Shown in pieces: positions 42,060 through 56,537 of a stretch of 64,000 nt of DNA; within the stretch, counting starts at the first letter, position 1; every line of letters starts with the position of its first letter. This stretch comes from Amorphochlora amoebiformis. Lineage: Eukaryota; Cercozoa; Chlorarachniophyceae. Position numbers and translations under genes: made by a program. The notes below the pieces were generated by a model, which saw only the letters and a list, made by a program, of their open reading frames with translations, was not told the origin of the DNA and ran no database searches. The stretch is taken from the NCBI GenBank assembly GCA_054601695.1, contig BAAHQB010000193.1:1-64000 (forward strand), read 5' to 3'.

Positions 42060-42340
42060 ACATAACGTATCAGTCGAATATGATTCCTACGATCTACTAA
42101 ATCTAAATCATAGCATATGGCAATCAGTGTTGACGAAATCACTCAAATATTATTGTCACCGTATACTGTGGCTAAACCCTCTCATATGGCAATCAGTGTT
42201 GACGAAATCACTCAAATATTATTGTGAGCTAATAGGCTAAAGCCTTTCATATGGTAATCAGTCTTGACGAAAGCGTTGGGTCGTTGGACATTTCTGACGT
42301 ATCAATCGAATATCATTCTTACCATCTACTTTACCGTATC
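42060..42340 (+). repeat. Tandem repeat, about 77-base unit
   Basis: CATATGG.AATCAGT.TTGACG recurs at about 42113, 42183 and 42248. The word ACGTATCA.TCGAATAT recurs at 42066 and 42297. No exon is established. Confidence 0.7.
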
Positions 42341-42394
42341 TTTCATCAATTCAATAGGTATCTCTCATTTATACATATCAAATATCTACCGATA

Positions 42395-42441
<47 letters not shown>

Positions 42442-42539
42442 AGATATGTATGCATGTGTTTATAAAAATCTATATATCTATGTCTATATCTACAAAAATG
42501 TATTTTGATACATCTATAACGGTACATATAAGCCCTATG

Positions 42540-43095
42540 TATAACATTAAGATCTGACGTTACATATAAGCCCTATGTGTAGCATTAAAATCTGAATGCT
42601 AAGATGTATTAAAAATTAATATGTATTGCTAAAATATGTATAATACCTATACAATGCATTAAATGTGTGGAAAATGGCTATGTATTGCTAATATATATGT
42701 ATAATACCTATATAATGAATTAACGTCCGCACAGAAATACAAATATGTGTGAAAAATGACTATGTATTGCTAATATATATGTATAATACCTATATAATGC
42801 ATTAACGTCCGCACAGGAATACAAATATGTGTGAAAAATGACCATGTATTGCTAATATATATGTATAATACCTATATAATGCATTAACGTGCGCACAGAA
42901 ATACAAAATATGTGTGAAAAATGACTTCGTATTGCTGACATATATGTATAATACCTATATAATGCATTAACGTCCGCACAGAAATACAAAGATGTGTGAA
43001 AAATGACTTCGTATTGCTAAAATATGTATAACACCTATACAATGCATTAACGTCGGCGTAGAAATACAAAAGATGTGTGAAAAATGGATTTGTAC
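42540..43095 (+). repeat. Satellite, about 85-95-base unit
   Basis: At least six units of GTATTGCTAATATATATGTA, AATACCTATA.AATGCATTAA, CGTCCGCACAGAAATACAAA and ATGTGTGAAAAATGAC. Confidence 0.9.
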
Positions 43096-43119
43096 TGCTA
43101 ACATATGTGTGTTAAATAC

Positions 43120-43550
43120 CTACCCCTTGATATGAAATATTCTATTGTCAGTTTTGTAATAAATCCCTCATGATATGGAGTATTCTGCTATCAATATCTA
43201 TCATATGTTACATACATATACCGCATGTTATGTGATACTCTATTGTCGATATCTGGCATACGTCCCTCAGAATATGGAATACTCTGCTGTTAATATCTGT
43301 CTAATGATTTGATATATGATATTTTACTGTCAATATCTGTCATATGTGTAAGGAATATCGCATGATATGTGATATTCTACTGTCAATATCTGTCATATGT
43401 GTAATTAATACCTCATGATATGTAATACTTTACTGTCAATATATCTGTCATATGTGTAATAATTACCTCATAATATGTAACACTCTACTATCACACGTGT
43501 AATAACTCATTATATGTGATATTCTACTGTCAATATCTGTCATATAATAT
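43120..43550 (+). repeat. Satellite, about 55-base unit
   Basis: Seven or so units of TGATATG.ATATTCTACTG, TCAATATCTGTCATATGTGT and AAT(A)CCTCA, degenerate at the left end. Confidence 0.85.
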
Positions 43551-43556
43551 TAATAT

Positions 43557-43603
<47 letters not shown>

Positions 43604-43731
43604 AATACGTATACATTTCTATATTATGTGCAAACATACATATGTGTTATATACACATATATATATATATATGTATGTATGTATACATGCACATATGGAT
43701 ACATATATTACATATGGGATACTATACATGA

Positions 43732-43778
<47 letters not shown>

Positions 43779-43799
43779 CATACCTCATGATACACGAAG

Positions 43800-43973
43800 T
43801 TGTCATGTTAGTTTAGGAGATTTTGGGTGTTGTTGGGTGATGATACGAGATACTTTGAGGTTTATTTTAGGTGGTTTTGAGGGTTGTCGGGTTATAATCC
43901 ACGATATTCTCATGTTACTTTCACCAGATTTTCGGTGTTCTTGGGTGATGATACGATATATATACATATAAAT

Positions 43974-44014
<41 letters not shown>

Positions 44015-44344
44015 GTCATATTAGTTTCACAAGGTTTTGGGTGTTATTGCCAGAGTAGATACAAGATATTATAATGCCAGCTTGAGTGCTTGAGAAGTGT
44101 TCGGGTGTTTTTGGGTGATTGCGCGATATTCTCATGTCAGTTTTAGAAGCTTCTGAGTGTTTCTTGGGTTGTTCTTGGGTGATGACGCGATATTCTGATG
44201 TGAGTTTTAGAAGGTTCTGAGCGTTTCTTGGGTCATGAGATGTGATATTGTGATGTTCTAACATTCAGTAGTATATTTTGCTGTCTGTTGTTGGAAATGA
44301 TAGGTGGGTGGGATGATATGGTGTGATATTGTGATGACGGTTAG
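43800..44344 (+). repeat. Satellite of about 60-base units ending at an exon acceptor
   Basis: Units carry GGGTGATGA(T)ACG.GATATT, CTCATGT.AG and TTTTAGAAG-like heads, then TTGGGTGTT. The exon-proximal unit, GATATTGTGATGACGGTTAG, ends at the apparent acceptor, followed by exon sequence TTTCATTCG. Several units therefore carry CAG/TAG followed by TTT, like the true junction. Confidence 0.6.
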
Positions 44345-44426
44345 TTTCATTCGATTTGGTGGACTGTTTACTCGTGAGTATGTTTCCGTTGGTATTTGCG
44401 CTTGGAGTCTTCCTCACCACAGCGTA

Positions 44427-44475
<49 letters not shown>

Positions 44476-44805
44476 GTGTATGTATATATATATATATATA
44501 TACGTATATATGAAAGATATGTGCATGTATATACGTACATATAAATATGCATAGATAGAAAGTCTGAATATTTAATATCCAAAATATATAACAATTTAGA
44601 CATATTTCATGTTTGATATCTACATAAACACATATATACATAAGACGCACACACACACACACACACATATACATATATATATATATATATTTATATGTAA
44701 ATATATATATATATATATGTATATAGACATATATTAAATTAGGTACACATCTATATCTTGTATATAGAATATGATGTATGTAGATATGTATACCTACATA
44801 TATAC

Positions 44806-44846
<41 letters not shown>

Positions 44847-45359
44847 ACATTTGTAGGAAATGATTGTATATCTCTGTACATGTTTGCATATTTCCACTCG
44901 TTTAGCTAATGGTTGTATATATGTTTACATACATACCGATTTGTGTAATGCTCAGATATGCTTTGATACTTGCGAATATTCGTACATATATTTAAACAGC
45001 AGTTTGTGTGATGTTTTGTGTAAGTTCACATACAATGGTCTCGACTATTTCGTGTAATATCTATGTTTGTTCAGATATTGTTTGTATTTGTTCAGATAAT
45101 GTTTGTGTTTGTTCAAAAACTATGCTGTCGACCGTTTCGTGTAATGTTGGTGCTTGTTCAGATAATGTTTGTGCTTGTTCGGATACCATGCTGTCGACCG
45201 TTTCGTATAATGTTTGTGCTTGTTCAGAAAATGTTTGTGCTTGTTCAGATACTACGCTCTCGACCATTTCAACCCCTTACAACAAAAGCGAAGAGAACAC
45301 TTTGCCAAAAATGGTATGAATACAAACAAAACTGTATTATTCATTGTATATCGGCTATA

Positions 45360-45400
<41 letters not shown>

Positions 45401-45512
45401 CTATATCTATATATGTATATGTACATATCTATATATGTATATGTATATATGTGTGTAACCTTTACTGTAGCAGCTCAAGACGACCAAACTATGAAAAAAT
45501 GGGGTATTTAAC

Positions 45513-45564
<52 letters not shown>

Positions 45565-46034
45565 TGTAAAAGATACGAACCAAACTGTATTATTCAGTGT
45601 ATATCGGCTATATTATGCATTTATCATATCCAGGTATGCGTATCACATGAATTATACATCAGACTAGCGTATATATATATATATAATTAGGAAGGTTTAT
45701 GATAGATTAGGTGGTTAGGTAATGTATTGCCTATCATGTAATATTGTGTTGTTTGCCATCTGGTTGCGATACTGTTAAGGTTGTTACATTCACTTCAAAT
45801 GGATATATTAGATTAACTTGTTTCTTGATACCTTAACTTATTTTGGATTATGTCTCTATTTGTGATAGATTGGTAGGTTTTAGGGGTTGTCATCTGGTTT
45901 ACGAGCTATTAGAGGTTATGATCTGGTTTAACTATTAGAGGTTATGATCTGGTTTGACTATTAGAGGTTATAATCTGGTCATGATGACGTAGAGTGGTTA
46001 TCATAAGGGTAGAATATCTTATTTAAACCTAGGG

Positions 46035-46084
<50 letters not shown>

Positions 46085-46096
46085 TATTATATATGG

Positions 46097-46129
<33 letters not shown>

Positions 46130-46157
46130 TATGTATATATATTTTTATATATTATAC

Positions 46158-46200
<43 letters not shown>

Positions 46201-46628
46201 GATAAGGTATAATAGGTTAATGTAAAGTTACAATCTGCTAACTCGTACGTTAGGTTATCATCTGGTTATAAGACTTTAGTATGGGTACTGATATTGGTCG
46301 ATAATAATAAGGGTATCCTATGATCTCGTACGTTAGGTTATCATCTGGTTATGAGACTATAGTCTGGTAGTGATACTGGTCGATAATAATAAGGGTATCC
46401 TATGATCTCGCACGTTAGGTTATCATCTGGTTATGAGACTCTGGTCGATAATAATTAGGGTATCCAATGATCTGGGTGGACGCACATCTCGAGCATTGCA
46501 TGGCATTACCGTTAATTATCATTTTTATCACATATACAGAACTGGGTATGTGGCATATTGTAGTTAAGATATGTTGATATATGTGTTTAGATATTTGTAT
46601 GTGATCATGTGTATATATGGATATTTAA

Positions 46629-46675
<47 letters not shown>

Positions 46676-46737
46676 ATATGTATATATGTTTATGTATAGA
46701 CATGATATATATATATATATAACTTTTCAAGTGTATT

Positions 46738-46812
<75 letters not shown>

Positions 46813-46880
46813 TATAAATACATATATATATACATATATATATGTATATATGCATATAAATACATATATATATATATATA

Positions 46881-46978
<98 letters not shown>

Positions 46979-47045
46979 AGATACAACCAGATAAGTGAGA
47001 CACAATGCTGTTTACATCATATATATATATACAACATATATACAT

Positions 47046-47100
<55 letters not shown>

Positions 47101-47861
47101 CAATGCTGTTTACATCATATCTAAACCCGACCAACACAACTTTGATTGTATCATATCTGTCTCAACCTGACAAACACAATGTTGTTTATATCACATCTAA
47201 ACCCGACCAACACAATATTGATTGTATCATATCTGTCTCAACCTCACCAACACAACCTGACCAACACAATGTTGCTTATATCATATCTGTCTCAACCTTA
47301 CGGAACACATTTTTGTTTATATCATGTCTCAATCGGACAATATTGTTTGTATCATATCTCATTCTGACCAACACCATGTTGTGTATATATCACGTTTTTA
47401 CCTCAAACAGACCGAGAATTCGTTGGTTTTTTGATATTTTCACGCAGAGAATATAGGAGACATGCGTCCGGAATTCGGGTGGACAATGTTTAGCGTTGGG
47501 GGGTATAGCTTTTACTATCTCCTACAAGTGCACTATGTATTCTTCGTATCTGGATTATGGGTAAATAAACACACTCACATATGTATATGTATGTATATAT
47601 GCAGATATAAATGTATATATATATATATATATATATTCAAAAGAAATGTATATGTGTTTATGAAGATATACGCCTAATGCACACACTCGATATTATATAT
47701 ATATAGAATATATATATATATATATATATATGTATATCCATGTAATATATATATATATATATATACGTATACCTGTGTATGTAGATACATATCGAATGTA
47801 TTTCATATTATGTTTACATCAAATGCACATATGTGTGTATGTGTGTGTATATATACACAGG

Positions 47862-47909
<48 letters not shown>

Positions 47910-48062
47910 TATATATGTACATGTATATATATATATGTATATATGTATATGTGTGTATATGTGTATGTGTATGTATTTAAATACATATATAATTATATAT
48001 GTATGTATGTGTATATATATATGTATGTACATATATTAGTGTGTATATATACACAGGCATAT

Positions 48063-48100
<38 letters not shown>

Positions 48101-48239
48101 TGTATATATTATGTATATATATGTAAATATTTATATAGACACACATACATGTATAAACACACACATATATGTATACATATATATATATATATAAATATAT
48201 ATATATATGCATATATATCTTATACATATATATATTGTT

Positions 48240-48270
<31 letters not shown>

Positions 48271-48352
48271 CATGTATATGTGTATATGTGTGTGTGTGTC
48301 TCTCTCTGTGTGTGTATATATATAAATACATTTATGTTTACAGGTATTCAGG

Positions 48353-48435
<83 letters not shown>

Positions 48436-48572
48436 CACACATATATATATATATATATATGTATAAATACACACATATATACGACAAAGGAGCAATATGC
48501 TAGATAATGAACATCTATTATGCATGTTTGTGTAGCATGTATACACATATATATACATATGTATCTAAATGC

Positions 48573-48623
<51 letters not shown>

Positions 48624-48873
48624 TACACATATATACGACATACGAGCAATATGCTAGATAATAAACATCTATTTATGCATATTTGTGTAGCATGTTTTTA
48701 TGCATATATGTGTACTATATATGCGCATATGTACGGAATAAATGTTAATAGATACATGTATATATGTAGTATGTATTTATGCATGTATTTAGTATGTATG
48801 CTCATATGTATGGAATAAATGTTAATAGATGCACGTATATGTGTTATAGGATATGATAGGATATAAGGCATAC

Positions 48874-48913
<40 letters not shown>

Positions 48914-48978
48914 TGTAGATATAAATACATAGATATAAATATATAGACATAAATAGACACATTGATGTGTAACATATG

Positions 48979-49011
<33 letters not shown>

Positions 49012-49224
49012 GTATATAATATGTGTACATACATACATTTACTTATGATACGTATAAACCGAACTGTATATACCATATATGTGTATATGTATGTGTATAT
49101 ATATTATATATATATATACCCAATTTATATTGATTTTCGTAAATATGCATATCATGTTATATAGATATATATATATATATATATTACATATATATTATTA
49201 TATACGTGGGATGTGTATGTATAC

Positions 49225-49273
<49 letters not shown>

Positions 49274-49388
49274 ATATATATATAGAAAGTGTATGGTTTT
49301 TTTGAGTTATAATATATATATATATATATAAATTTATACACAATATGTATTATATATATTTGTATATATCTATTTATACATATACATG

Positions 49389-49438
<50 letters not shown>

Positions 49439-49473
49439 GCTTCCATCCACAGCACCTCATGAAAAACCCTTAT

Positions 49474-49512
<39 letters not shown>

Positions 49513-49559
49513 GCAAACAAGCACACAAGATATACATATATGCATACACATATACATAC

Positions 49560-49600
<41 letters not shown>

Positions 49601-49648
49601 TATATATTTGCATATAAAAATGGATGTATATGTTAAATATATATACAG

Positions 49649-49694
<46 letters not shown>

Positions 49695-49768
49695 TATGTG
49701 TATATAGATAATTCTTATATATATAATAAGTGTACAATATTTATATATAATTATATTTATAATTATGC

Positions 49769-49813
<45 letters not shown>

Positions 49814-51373
49814 ATATGTATGCGTGTGTATAGATATATTTAATCTCCATGTATATATTTACATATGAGTCATCTATATCTATACATATATATATATATA
49901 TACATACATATTTATATAAATACATTTATATGTAAGCATACACATATGGCATTATTTACATCCATATTTTACACAAGTATAGTATAGTCAATGCGTTGTG
50001 CAACACATAACATCTTCCAATATGTACAGATATCTGTGTGTGTTATATTGATGCTTCCCTACCTAAAACATGATTGCGATAACGATATTTCTGTTTTCCA
50101 CCTAGGTATACCCTATCATTGCAGAAATAAGCTCAAAAGGTGGCATTCAGGGCCGAAACATTTTCTTCGCAGGCTTGATGTGTGTTTTCCTTGTGTTGGG
50201 CACCATCGGTTCAGTTGTCATGTAGCATTCTCATCATCTAGCATACCTAACTCTACCCCTAGCGCCAGCGCCCAAGACATAATCCTATCGCTTCCGGCTG
50301 AGATTGATGATGCAAAGATTTCTAGATTAGATACTTTGAGAACCAGATTTACCTGGATATCTATATGTCTAGTTTGTATCTGGATGTGTGGGACTGATTT
50401 TAACATGTAAATGTTTCAAGAGTGTGAGTGACGCCACACATAGTATATATCAATTGTATATGTATATATACATATCTAGTATATGCCTCAGTACGGTACC
50501 GTTATGCATCGATCAGAGGTTTAATGTATTTGATTCTGATGAGATATCAATCATTATACCAAATTAATAATAATTGAATAACTTAAATACAGCGGAAACG
50601 TACATGCATAGAGATCATAATATTCATATGCACATACGTACGTAGCGCTCATACGTATATACATATATAGCGCTCATATGTATATATGTACGTAGCGATC
50701 ATATCTATATACGTACGTAGCGCTCATAGGTATATACGTACGTAGCGCTCATAGGTATATACGTAAGCAGCGCTCATGTGTATATACGTACGTAGCGCTC
50801 ATATGTATATACGTATGTTGCGCTCATATGTATATAAGTACGTAGCGCTCATATGTATATACGTACGTAGCGCTCATATGTATCTAGATGTATATACGTA
50901 CGTAGAGCTCATATGTATATACGTACGTAGCGCTCATAGGTACATACGTACGTATATGTTGAGTAAAAAGAAAGATATATGAGCCATATGCGTACGAAAG
51001 TATAGTACTCCAAGTTAATACACGTACTTATATACCATGTATCTAATGTATACAATACCACTAATACCAGTATAGCTGTAGAACTTAGTATAGATAGATA
51101 TAGCTATACTATATATGTAAATACTGTACGAATATCATACGTTATATGTATGCATATAAACGTATACATGTACGTATATACTAATATTTTTACGTATGTA
51201 ACAATGTGTATGTACACTTACTAGTATATCGATATGATATACATATTGCACATACATACACGAGATGCACGTGTACATCTAGTATGTAGATTAGTACATA
51301 TAGATGCTTGCCGAGTACGTAACTTGGCTAACTTGCCCTTAGGAATATATAACGATATATACATATATATATT

Positions 51374-51415
<42 letters not shown>

Positions 51416-51927
51416 TAAATATATATATAAAGAACTAGTACAGTTCGGAGTATGTATGATTCTACATATGATACATGCATACGCATGTAGTACGTATTTC
51501 TGAAACATTGTCTATCGGGTTACGTGATTCACTTAATGTCTGCGCATACAAGAGGTACGTATATTAAGCCGACTCTAACTTATAATTATTTAGTACATTC
51601 ATCAGCACAACACACTGGTGAAGGTTATGCGCATAGGGTACCTACGTACTAGCTTACGAGTCACGATTACCATGATATAAGTTTAAATTTCAAACATTGG
51701 TGATTATTAAATGATATATCATGTATCTAGGATTACAATTTGCATAATTTAAATCATTAGGAAGGTATATTAGTGGTATACTCTATGTATATATATATGT
51801 ATTGTACAATATATATGTATAAATATATATATGTGTATGTACACATATATATATATATATATATGTGTGTGTATATATATACTATTATATTATACATAAT
51901 CCTACATGCTAGTATATACATGTATTG

Positions 51928-51960
<33 letters not shown>

Positions 51961-51988
51961 TATATTATATATATGTATATTGAACTTA

Positions 51989-52026
<38 letters not shown>

Positions 52027-52167
52027 GTATATGTATGTATCTAGTGTATGTACACATATATCATGTGTACTATAGTATATACATGCATATATATATATAT
52101 TATATATATATATATATAATATATATATATATGTGTATATATATATATCTATATATATATATTATAT

Positions 52168-52209
<42 letters not shown>

Positions 52210-52475
52210 GTGCATGTATACACATCTCATATGATATATATATATATATACTAGATATATACATGTACGTGTGAGCATTTGTATGTGTATACATGACTAT
52301 ATCTAGTATATACTAGCGTCTGCGAGTCTGTAATAGTATAATATTTAGACTGTGACCATATATATATATATATATACATAGTGCGTATTCTCTCCAAGTC
52401 ACTGTGTACATTCATTGTAGGTATTGGAACTCAAATGAAAACAAAATTGCTTTAGAGATGGTTGATTTCGAATGA
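44345..52475 (+). CDS. Multi-pass membrane protein, seven exons (5' end missing)
   Basis: Exons 44345-44373, 45249-45313, 45471-45503, 47448-47560, 50106-50221, 50242-50406 and 52421-52475 join in phase to 192 codons ending in TGA. The sequence reads [19 protein letters not shown], a charged KRREHFAKN stretch, then RPEFGWTMF. Hydrophobic segments follow: [45 protein letters not shown] and [15 protein letters not shown]. This is consistent with at least three membrane helices. No initiator Met precedes the first exon, so one or more 5' exons are missing. The fifth intron would be only 20 bases. I do not recognise the family. Introns hold (TA)n, minisatellites and a TACGTA array. Confidence 0.5.
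45008..45248 (+). repeat. 66-base satellite copying the exon 2 junction
   Basis: Three to four units of A.TATGCTGTCGACC.TTTC, GT.TAATGTT, GTGCTTGTTCAG. The true boundary at 45248 reads GTGCTTGTTCAG|ATACTACGCTCTCGACC, so each unit contains the acceptor and the exon head. A nested 22-base unit (ATAATGTTTGTGCTTGTTCA) is also repeated. Confidence 0.85.
45890..46480 (+). repeat. Intron repeats: GGTTA(T)CATCTGGTTATGA units
   Basis: Two blocks. 45890-45985 has GAGGTTATGATCTGGTTT-type units. 46240-46480 has three units with CGTTAGGTTATCATCTGGTT, GAGACT.TAGT and CGATAATAATAAGGGTATCC. (TA)n lies between them (46045-46195). Confidence 0.8.
46620..47100. repeat. (TA)n block in intron
   Basis: TA dinucleotide with ATATGCATATAAATACATAT inserts. 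No gene. Confidence 0.85.
47100..47400 (+). repeat. Minisatellite, about 37-base unit
   Basis: Eight or so degenerate units of CAACACAATGTTGTTTATAT, CATATCT.AACC(C)GAC, ending about 45 bases before the acceptor at 47447. Confidence 0.85.
47690..50000. repeat. 2.3-kb (TA)/(TG)/(CA) intron with internal direct repeats
   Basis: Mostly microsatellite. Two copies of a word with ACGACA(A/T).GAGCAATATG, CTAGATAAT.AACATCTATT and TTTGTGTAGCATGT lie at about 48480-48540 and 48640-48695. GGAATAAATGTTAATAGAT recurs at about 48734 and 48810. Confidence 0.8.
50222..50241 (+). other. Candidate 20-base intron
   Basis: GTAGCATTCTCATCATCTAG starts GT, ends AG, has a pyrimidine-rich middle, and its removal keeps frame between two good coding stretches (GSVV-I and [11 protein letters not shown]). 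Without it there is a stop at once. The alternative is a 1-base frameshift. Confidence 0.35.
50630..50965 (+). repeat. 25-base satellite with palindromic TACGTACGTA core
   Basis: About 13 units of ACGTACGTAGCGCTCATATG plus TATAT. AGCGCT, CATATG and TACGTA are each palindromic, so the unit is rich in short dyads. Confidence 0.9.
51770..52380. repeat. (TA)n block in last intron of the membrane-protein gene
   Basis: TA with TACATG and TAGTAT interruptions. No exon is seen before the acceptor TTCATTGTAG at 52420. Confidence 0.8.
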
Positions 52476-52667
52476 CTTGCGGTACGTAATTCCAGAAATA
52501 TTCACTATATATATGACAATATTACATAACGTATATGTAAAAAGGAATAATATATGTATTTATGAATATATATATATAAGTTGAAGTTTAAAACGCATGT
52601 TGTAAGTATTGATATTGTAATATTGCAAATAAATCTAGTGAAGTTACTTAGTTCTTACTATGGTCTT

Positions 52668-52710
52668 TCCAAGGGATTCATTCCGTAATCTATCTATATC
52701 TTCAAGCCAA

Positions 52711-52749
<39 letters not shown>

Positions 52750-52822
52750 GATATACGATATAAACGATCTCCAAGGGATTCATTCCGTAAACCTGAAAAA
52801 TCTATCTATATCTTCAAGGCAA

Positions 52823-52864
<42 letters not shown>

Positions 52865-52944
52865 TTATATCTATATGGAAAAATATATATGTGTGTATGC
52901 ATATGTATGTATTATATCTATATGGAAAAATATATATGTGCGTA

Positions 52945-52950
<6 letters not shown>
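52668..52950 (+). repeat. Two nested direct duplications around (TA)n
   Basis: CCAAGGGATTCATTCCGTAA plus TCTATCTATATCTTCAAG.C recurs at 52668 and 52772. TTATATCTATATGGAAAAAT recurs at about 52864 and 52912. Each copy ends in (TA)n. Confidence 0.8.
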
Positions 52951-52982
<32 letters not shown>

Positions 52983-52988
52983 CATATA

Positions 52989-53045
<57 letters not shown>

Positions 53046-53077
53046 ATTTATATATATGTACATATCTATGCATATAT

Positions 53078-53130
<53 letters not shown>

Positions 53131-53315
53131 GTTTTTTCTATATACATATTTTTATATATATAGGTATGTATGTAAATCTAACTATCTATATACATGTATA
53201 TATACATATTACATATATATATACATATATATATATATATGTATATTATGTGTGTATATATATATATACTGATAGTTAGAGGATATGTAGATTCGAGCGA
53301 TACGGAGAACTATTT

Positions 53316-53358
<43 letters not shown>

Positions 53359-53422
53359 AATATATATATGTATATATATATATTTATATTTACACACATA
53401 TATGTATACACACACAATTACA

Positions 53423-53502
<80 letters not shown>

Positions 53503-53596
53503 AACATGTATATACTGTAGTACATATTATAATTAAATTGTATTACACAATGTATAAATGTAAAATATATACTTTAATATATGTATATATATACAG

Positions 53597-53628
<32 letters not shown>

Positions 53629-53652
53629 TAGATATATATAGATTTGTGTATT

Positions 53653-53723
<71 letters not shown>

Positions 53724-53853
53724 ATATATACATGTTTTTATATATATGTACATGTATGTGTACATGTATGTTTTACATATCGATGTGTACATATGTTTTT
53801 TTATACATATACATGTGTGTAAAAAAAAAAATACATACATACATATATACACA

Positions 53854-53888
<35 letters not shown>

Positions 53889-54092
53889 TTATTGCATATA
53901 TTTATATATATATATACGTACAAAATGTAAGTAGGTATATAATGATATTTTTATCTTATATATACATCAATACATATACATACATATATATACATATATA
54001 TATATATATACATCTATATACATATATATGCATATACATATATCGACATACACACACACGCATGCATGTACATATATATATATGTATGCAAT

Positions 54093-54135
<43 letters not shown>

Positions 54136-54166
54136 TACAATATATATATATATATATATGTAAACA

Positions 54167-54206
<40 letters not shown>

Positions 54207-54793
54207 TATATTAGTATGTATTTTCCTGTATACATAATGTACACACAAAGTTTATTAGTACCTTTAGGAGCAAGTATATGATGTACACACAAAGTTTATT
54301 AGTACTCAAGAAGCCAGAATATTCCATAACATCCATTTCACAATACGTCAACGCTTATGCACACCTATGTTTGTAAATATGCACACACACATAATGTGTA
54401 TGTGTGTGTATGTATATATATTTATACGCACGTAATTATTTATAATGATTTTACATGCACTCCCTCTCTCTTTGGAGATATACATATGTATAATATATAC
54501 GTAAATTTATGTACAAACACACATATACATATATATATATATATAATATACGTATCTAATATATATATACATATGTATATATAAAAATTTATATCTTATA
54601 CATATATACATATATACATAAAAATATATATATATGTTATACAATGCACATAGATTGGTAAGTAAATACTATCTATGTTTACAGCATAAGTTGTTTGTCA
54701 TATTTATGTATGTGTAAATGTCCGTATGTATAATATATATTATATATATGTATATATATATATATATATATGTGCGTATGTATGTATGTATAA

Positions 54794-54829
<36 letters not shown>

Positions 54830-54850
54830 GAATATATTTTTATACACATA
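52950..54850. repeat. (TA)n/(CA)n spacer
   Basis: Mostly microsatellite. A 29-base word with ATGTACACACAAAGTTTATT recurs at 54237 and 54280. No gene. Confidence 0.8.
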
Positions 54851-54879
54851 ATTGAAAAATATAACATTATGCATAATTT

Positions 54880-55689
54880 GGCATAATTAAAGGCTTAGTA
54901 ACGCACGCAAACACACACACACACTTACACTCCTTACGAATATCACTTTGCATATGAAATTCTAATTGACATCTGATTCTCACATTTCTCACACCCACCA
55001 ACAAGCACAGACATAAACACTTTTCACCAAACACAGTGCAATAAATCACACGCAAACCCTACTGCATACGTACCACAATTTAAAAAAAATCACATTTCTG
55101 AACGGCACGCGCAAACCGACTTACACGTGTACACACAATCACAGACACATACAAATTCACATACACAAACATAATTACCCACACACATACACGCAGTTCA
55201 CATATACATCGACCAATTTGTGCCTGGTTTGTGCGAGTATATCCATACCTTCCGGGGTTCTCTCGTGTATACTCCGTGTATACTCCATCACCGCTCCAAT
55301 ATGATATACAGAGAGAGAGATGAAGAGATCGAGCTCCCATCGGAACCCAAAGTCAATGATTCCCGCCTGAAGGTTGTTTTGTTCCCTCGACTTTGCCGTC
55401 ATAATACTACGTATATCTTACCTGCGGGTCTCAGGGCGACCGGTGTAGGCCGAGTAGCCCCATTTTGTGCTCCGGATATCGGAAAGATATATGATAGATA
55501 TCTGTATTTAGATATTTCTGGGAGAAAATATTAAATCGTGACAGTTTTGACTACCGGTAGGGTGTTTGATCGATGGAAAAGACGCGCGAAAGCCGAAGGG
55601 GGTGGTGAAGTCATCGATTCCAGACGACCACCAAAACTTACACACACTCCACGCCAAAACTCCGCGCACTTTCGTCGGTCGGCCTCAAA
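54880..55689. other. 5' flank of the cupredoxin gene
   Basis: A CA-rich patch (54900-55200) and then ordinary sequence. Short open frames on both strands overlap without splice support. Presumably this is the promoter and 5'UTR of the gene at 55690. Confidence 0.35.
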
Positions 55690-56260
55690 ATGGTGTCCTT
55701 GCTCCGTACTTTGCTCATTCTCGAAGCTGCATATCTTGTCCTGGGCGGAGGCTCGGGTACAGAGAGCGATCCGTGCACCCCGACATTCGGCACAACTTTC
55801 GTCTTTAAATTCGACCCATTTGCGGCGGCGACAGGATATTACACCGTGGATGGCTGTGGCGGTGGAACTCTTACGCAACCGGTGTTGTTGATGCAAGCTG
55901 GCGTGGAATATACGTTTGACCAGGTGCAATTCCATTCCCGAGAGCCTGTTTCTCCAATCGCGCTGCTAACGTCGCTGTTGTTGATTTTCACCGCGCATGC
56001 AGACACACGCACACGTACCCACACCCGCATGTGCTTGTCTCTGGATGATACCACGTAACGTGGACGATTACCCGATTTACTGTGCAAGTTAATGTGCATA
56101 CATCTCAAGTGTTCTAGCTAAGTGGGATACTTCCGAGCGGCGCTTGGATATTGAGAATCCCATATGGATTCTTGTTCAAAGCAAAATTTATTTATACGTG
56201 TTTATATATGTATACATAATATTATACATATATGTTTTACATAGATAAACATGTACACGC

Positions 56261-56307
<47 letters not shown>

Positions 56308-56316
56308 AGTTTAAAT

Positions 56317-56354
<38 letters not shown>

Positions 56355-56407
56355 CATACATGTATGTATTTATATATGTGTATACATACATGTTTACACA
56401 TATGTAC

Positions 56408-56448
<41 letters not shown>

Positions 56449-56474
56449 CTCTACGTTATATAGATACACATATA

Positions 56475-56537
<63 letters not shown>

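Noticed and set aside
55220-55534. Plus-strand 104-codon frame upstream of the cupredoxin gene
   Set aside because: No splice link to the downstream gene, an overlapping minus-strand frame is equally open, and there is no recognisable motif.
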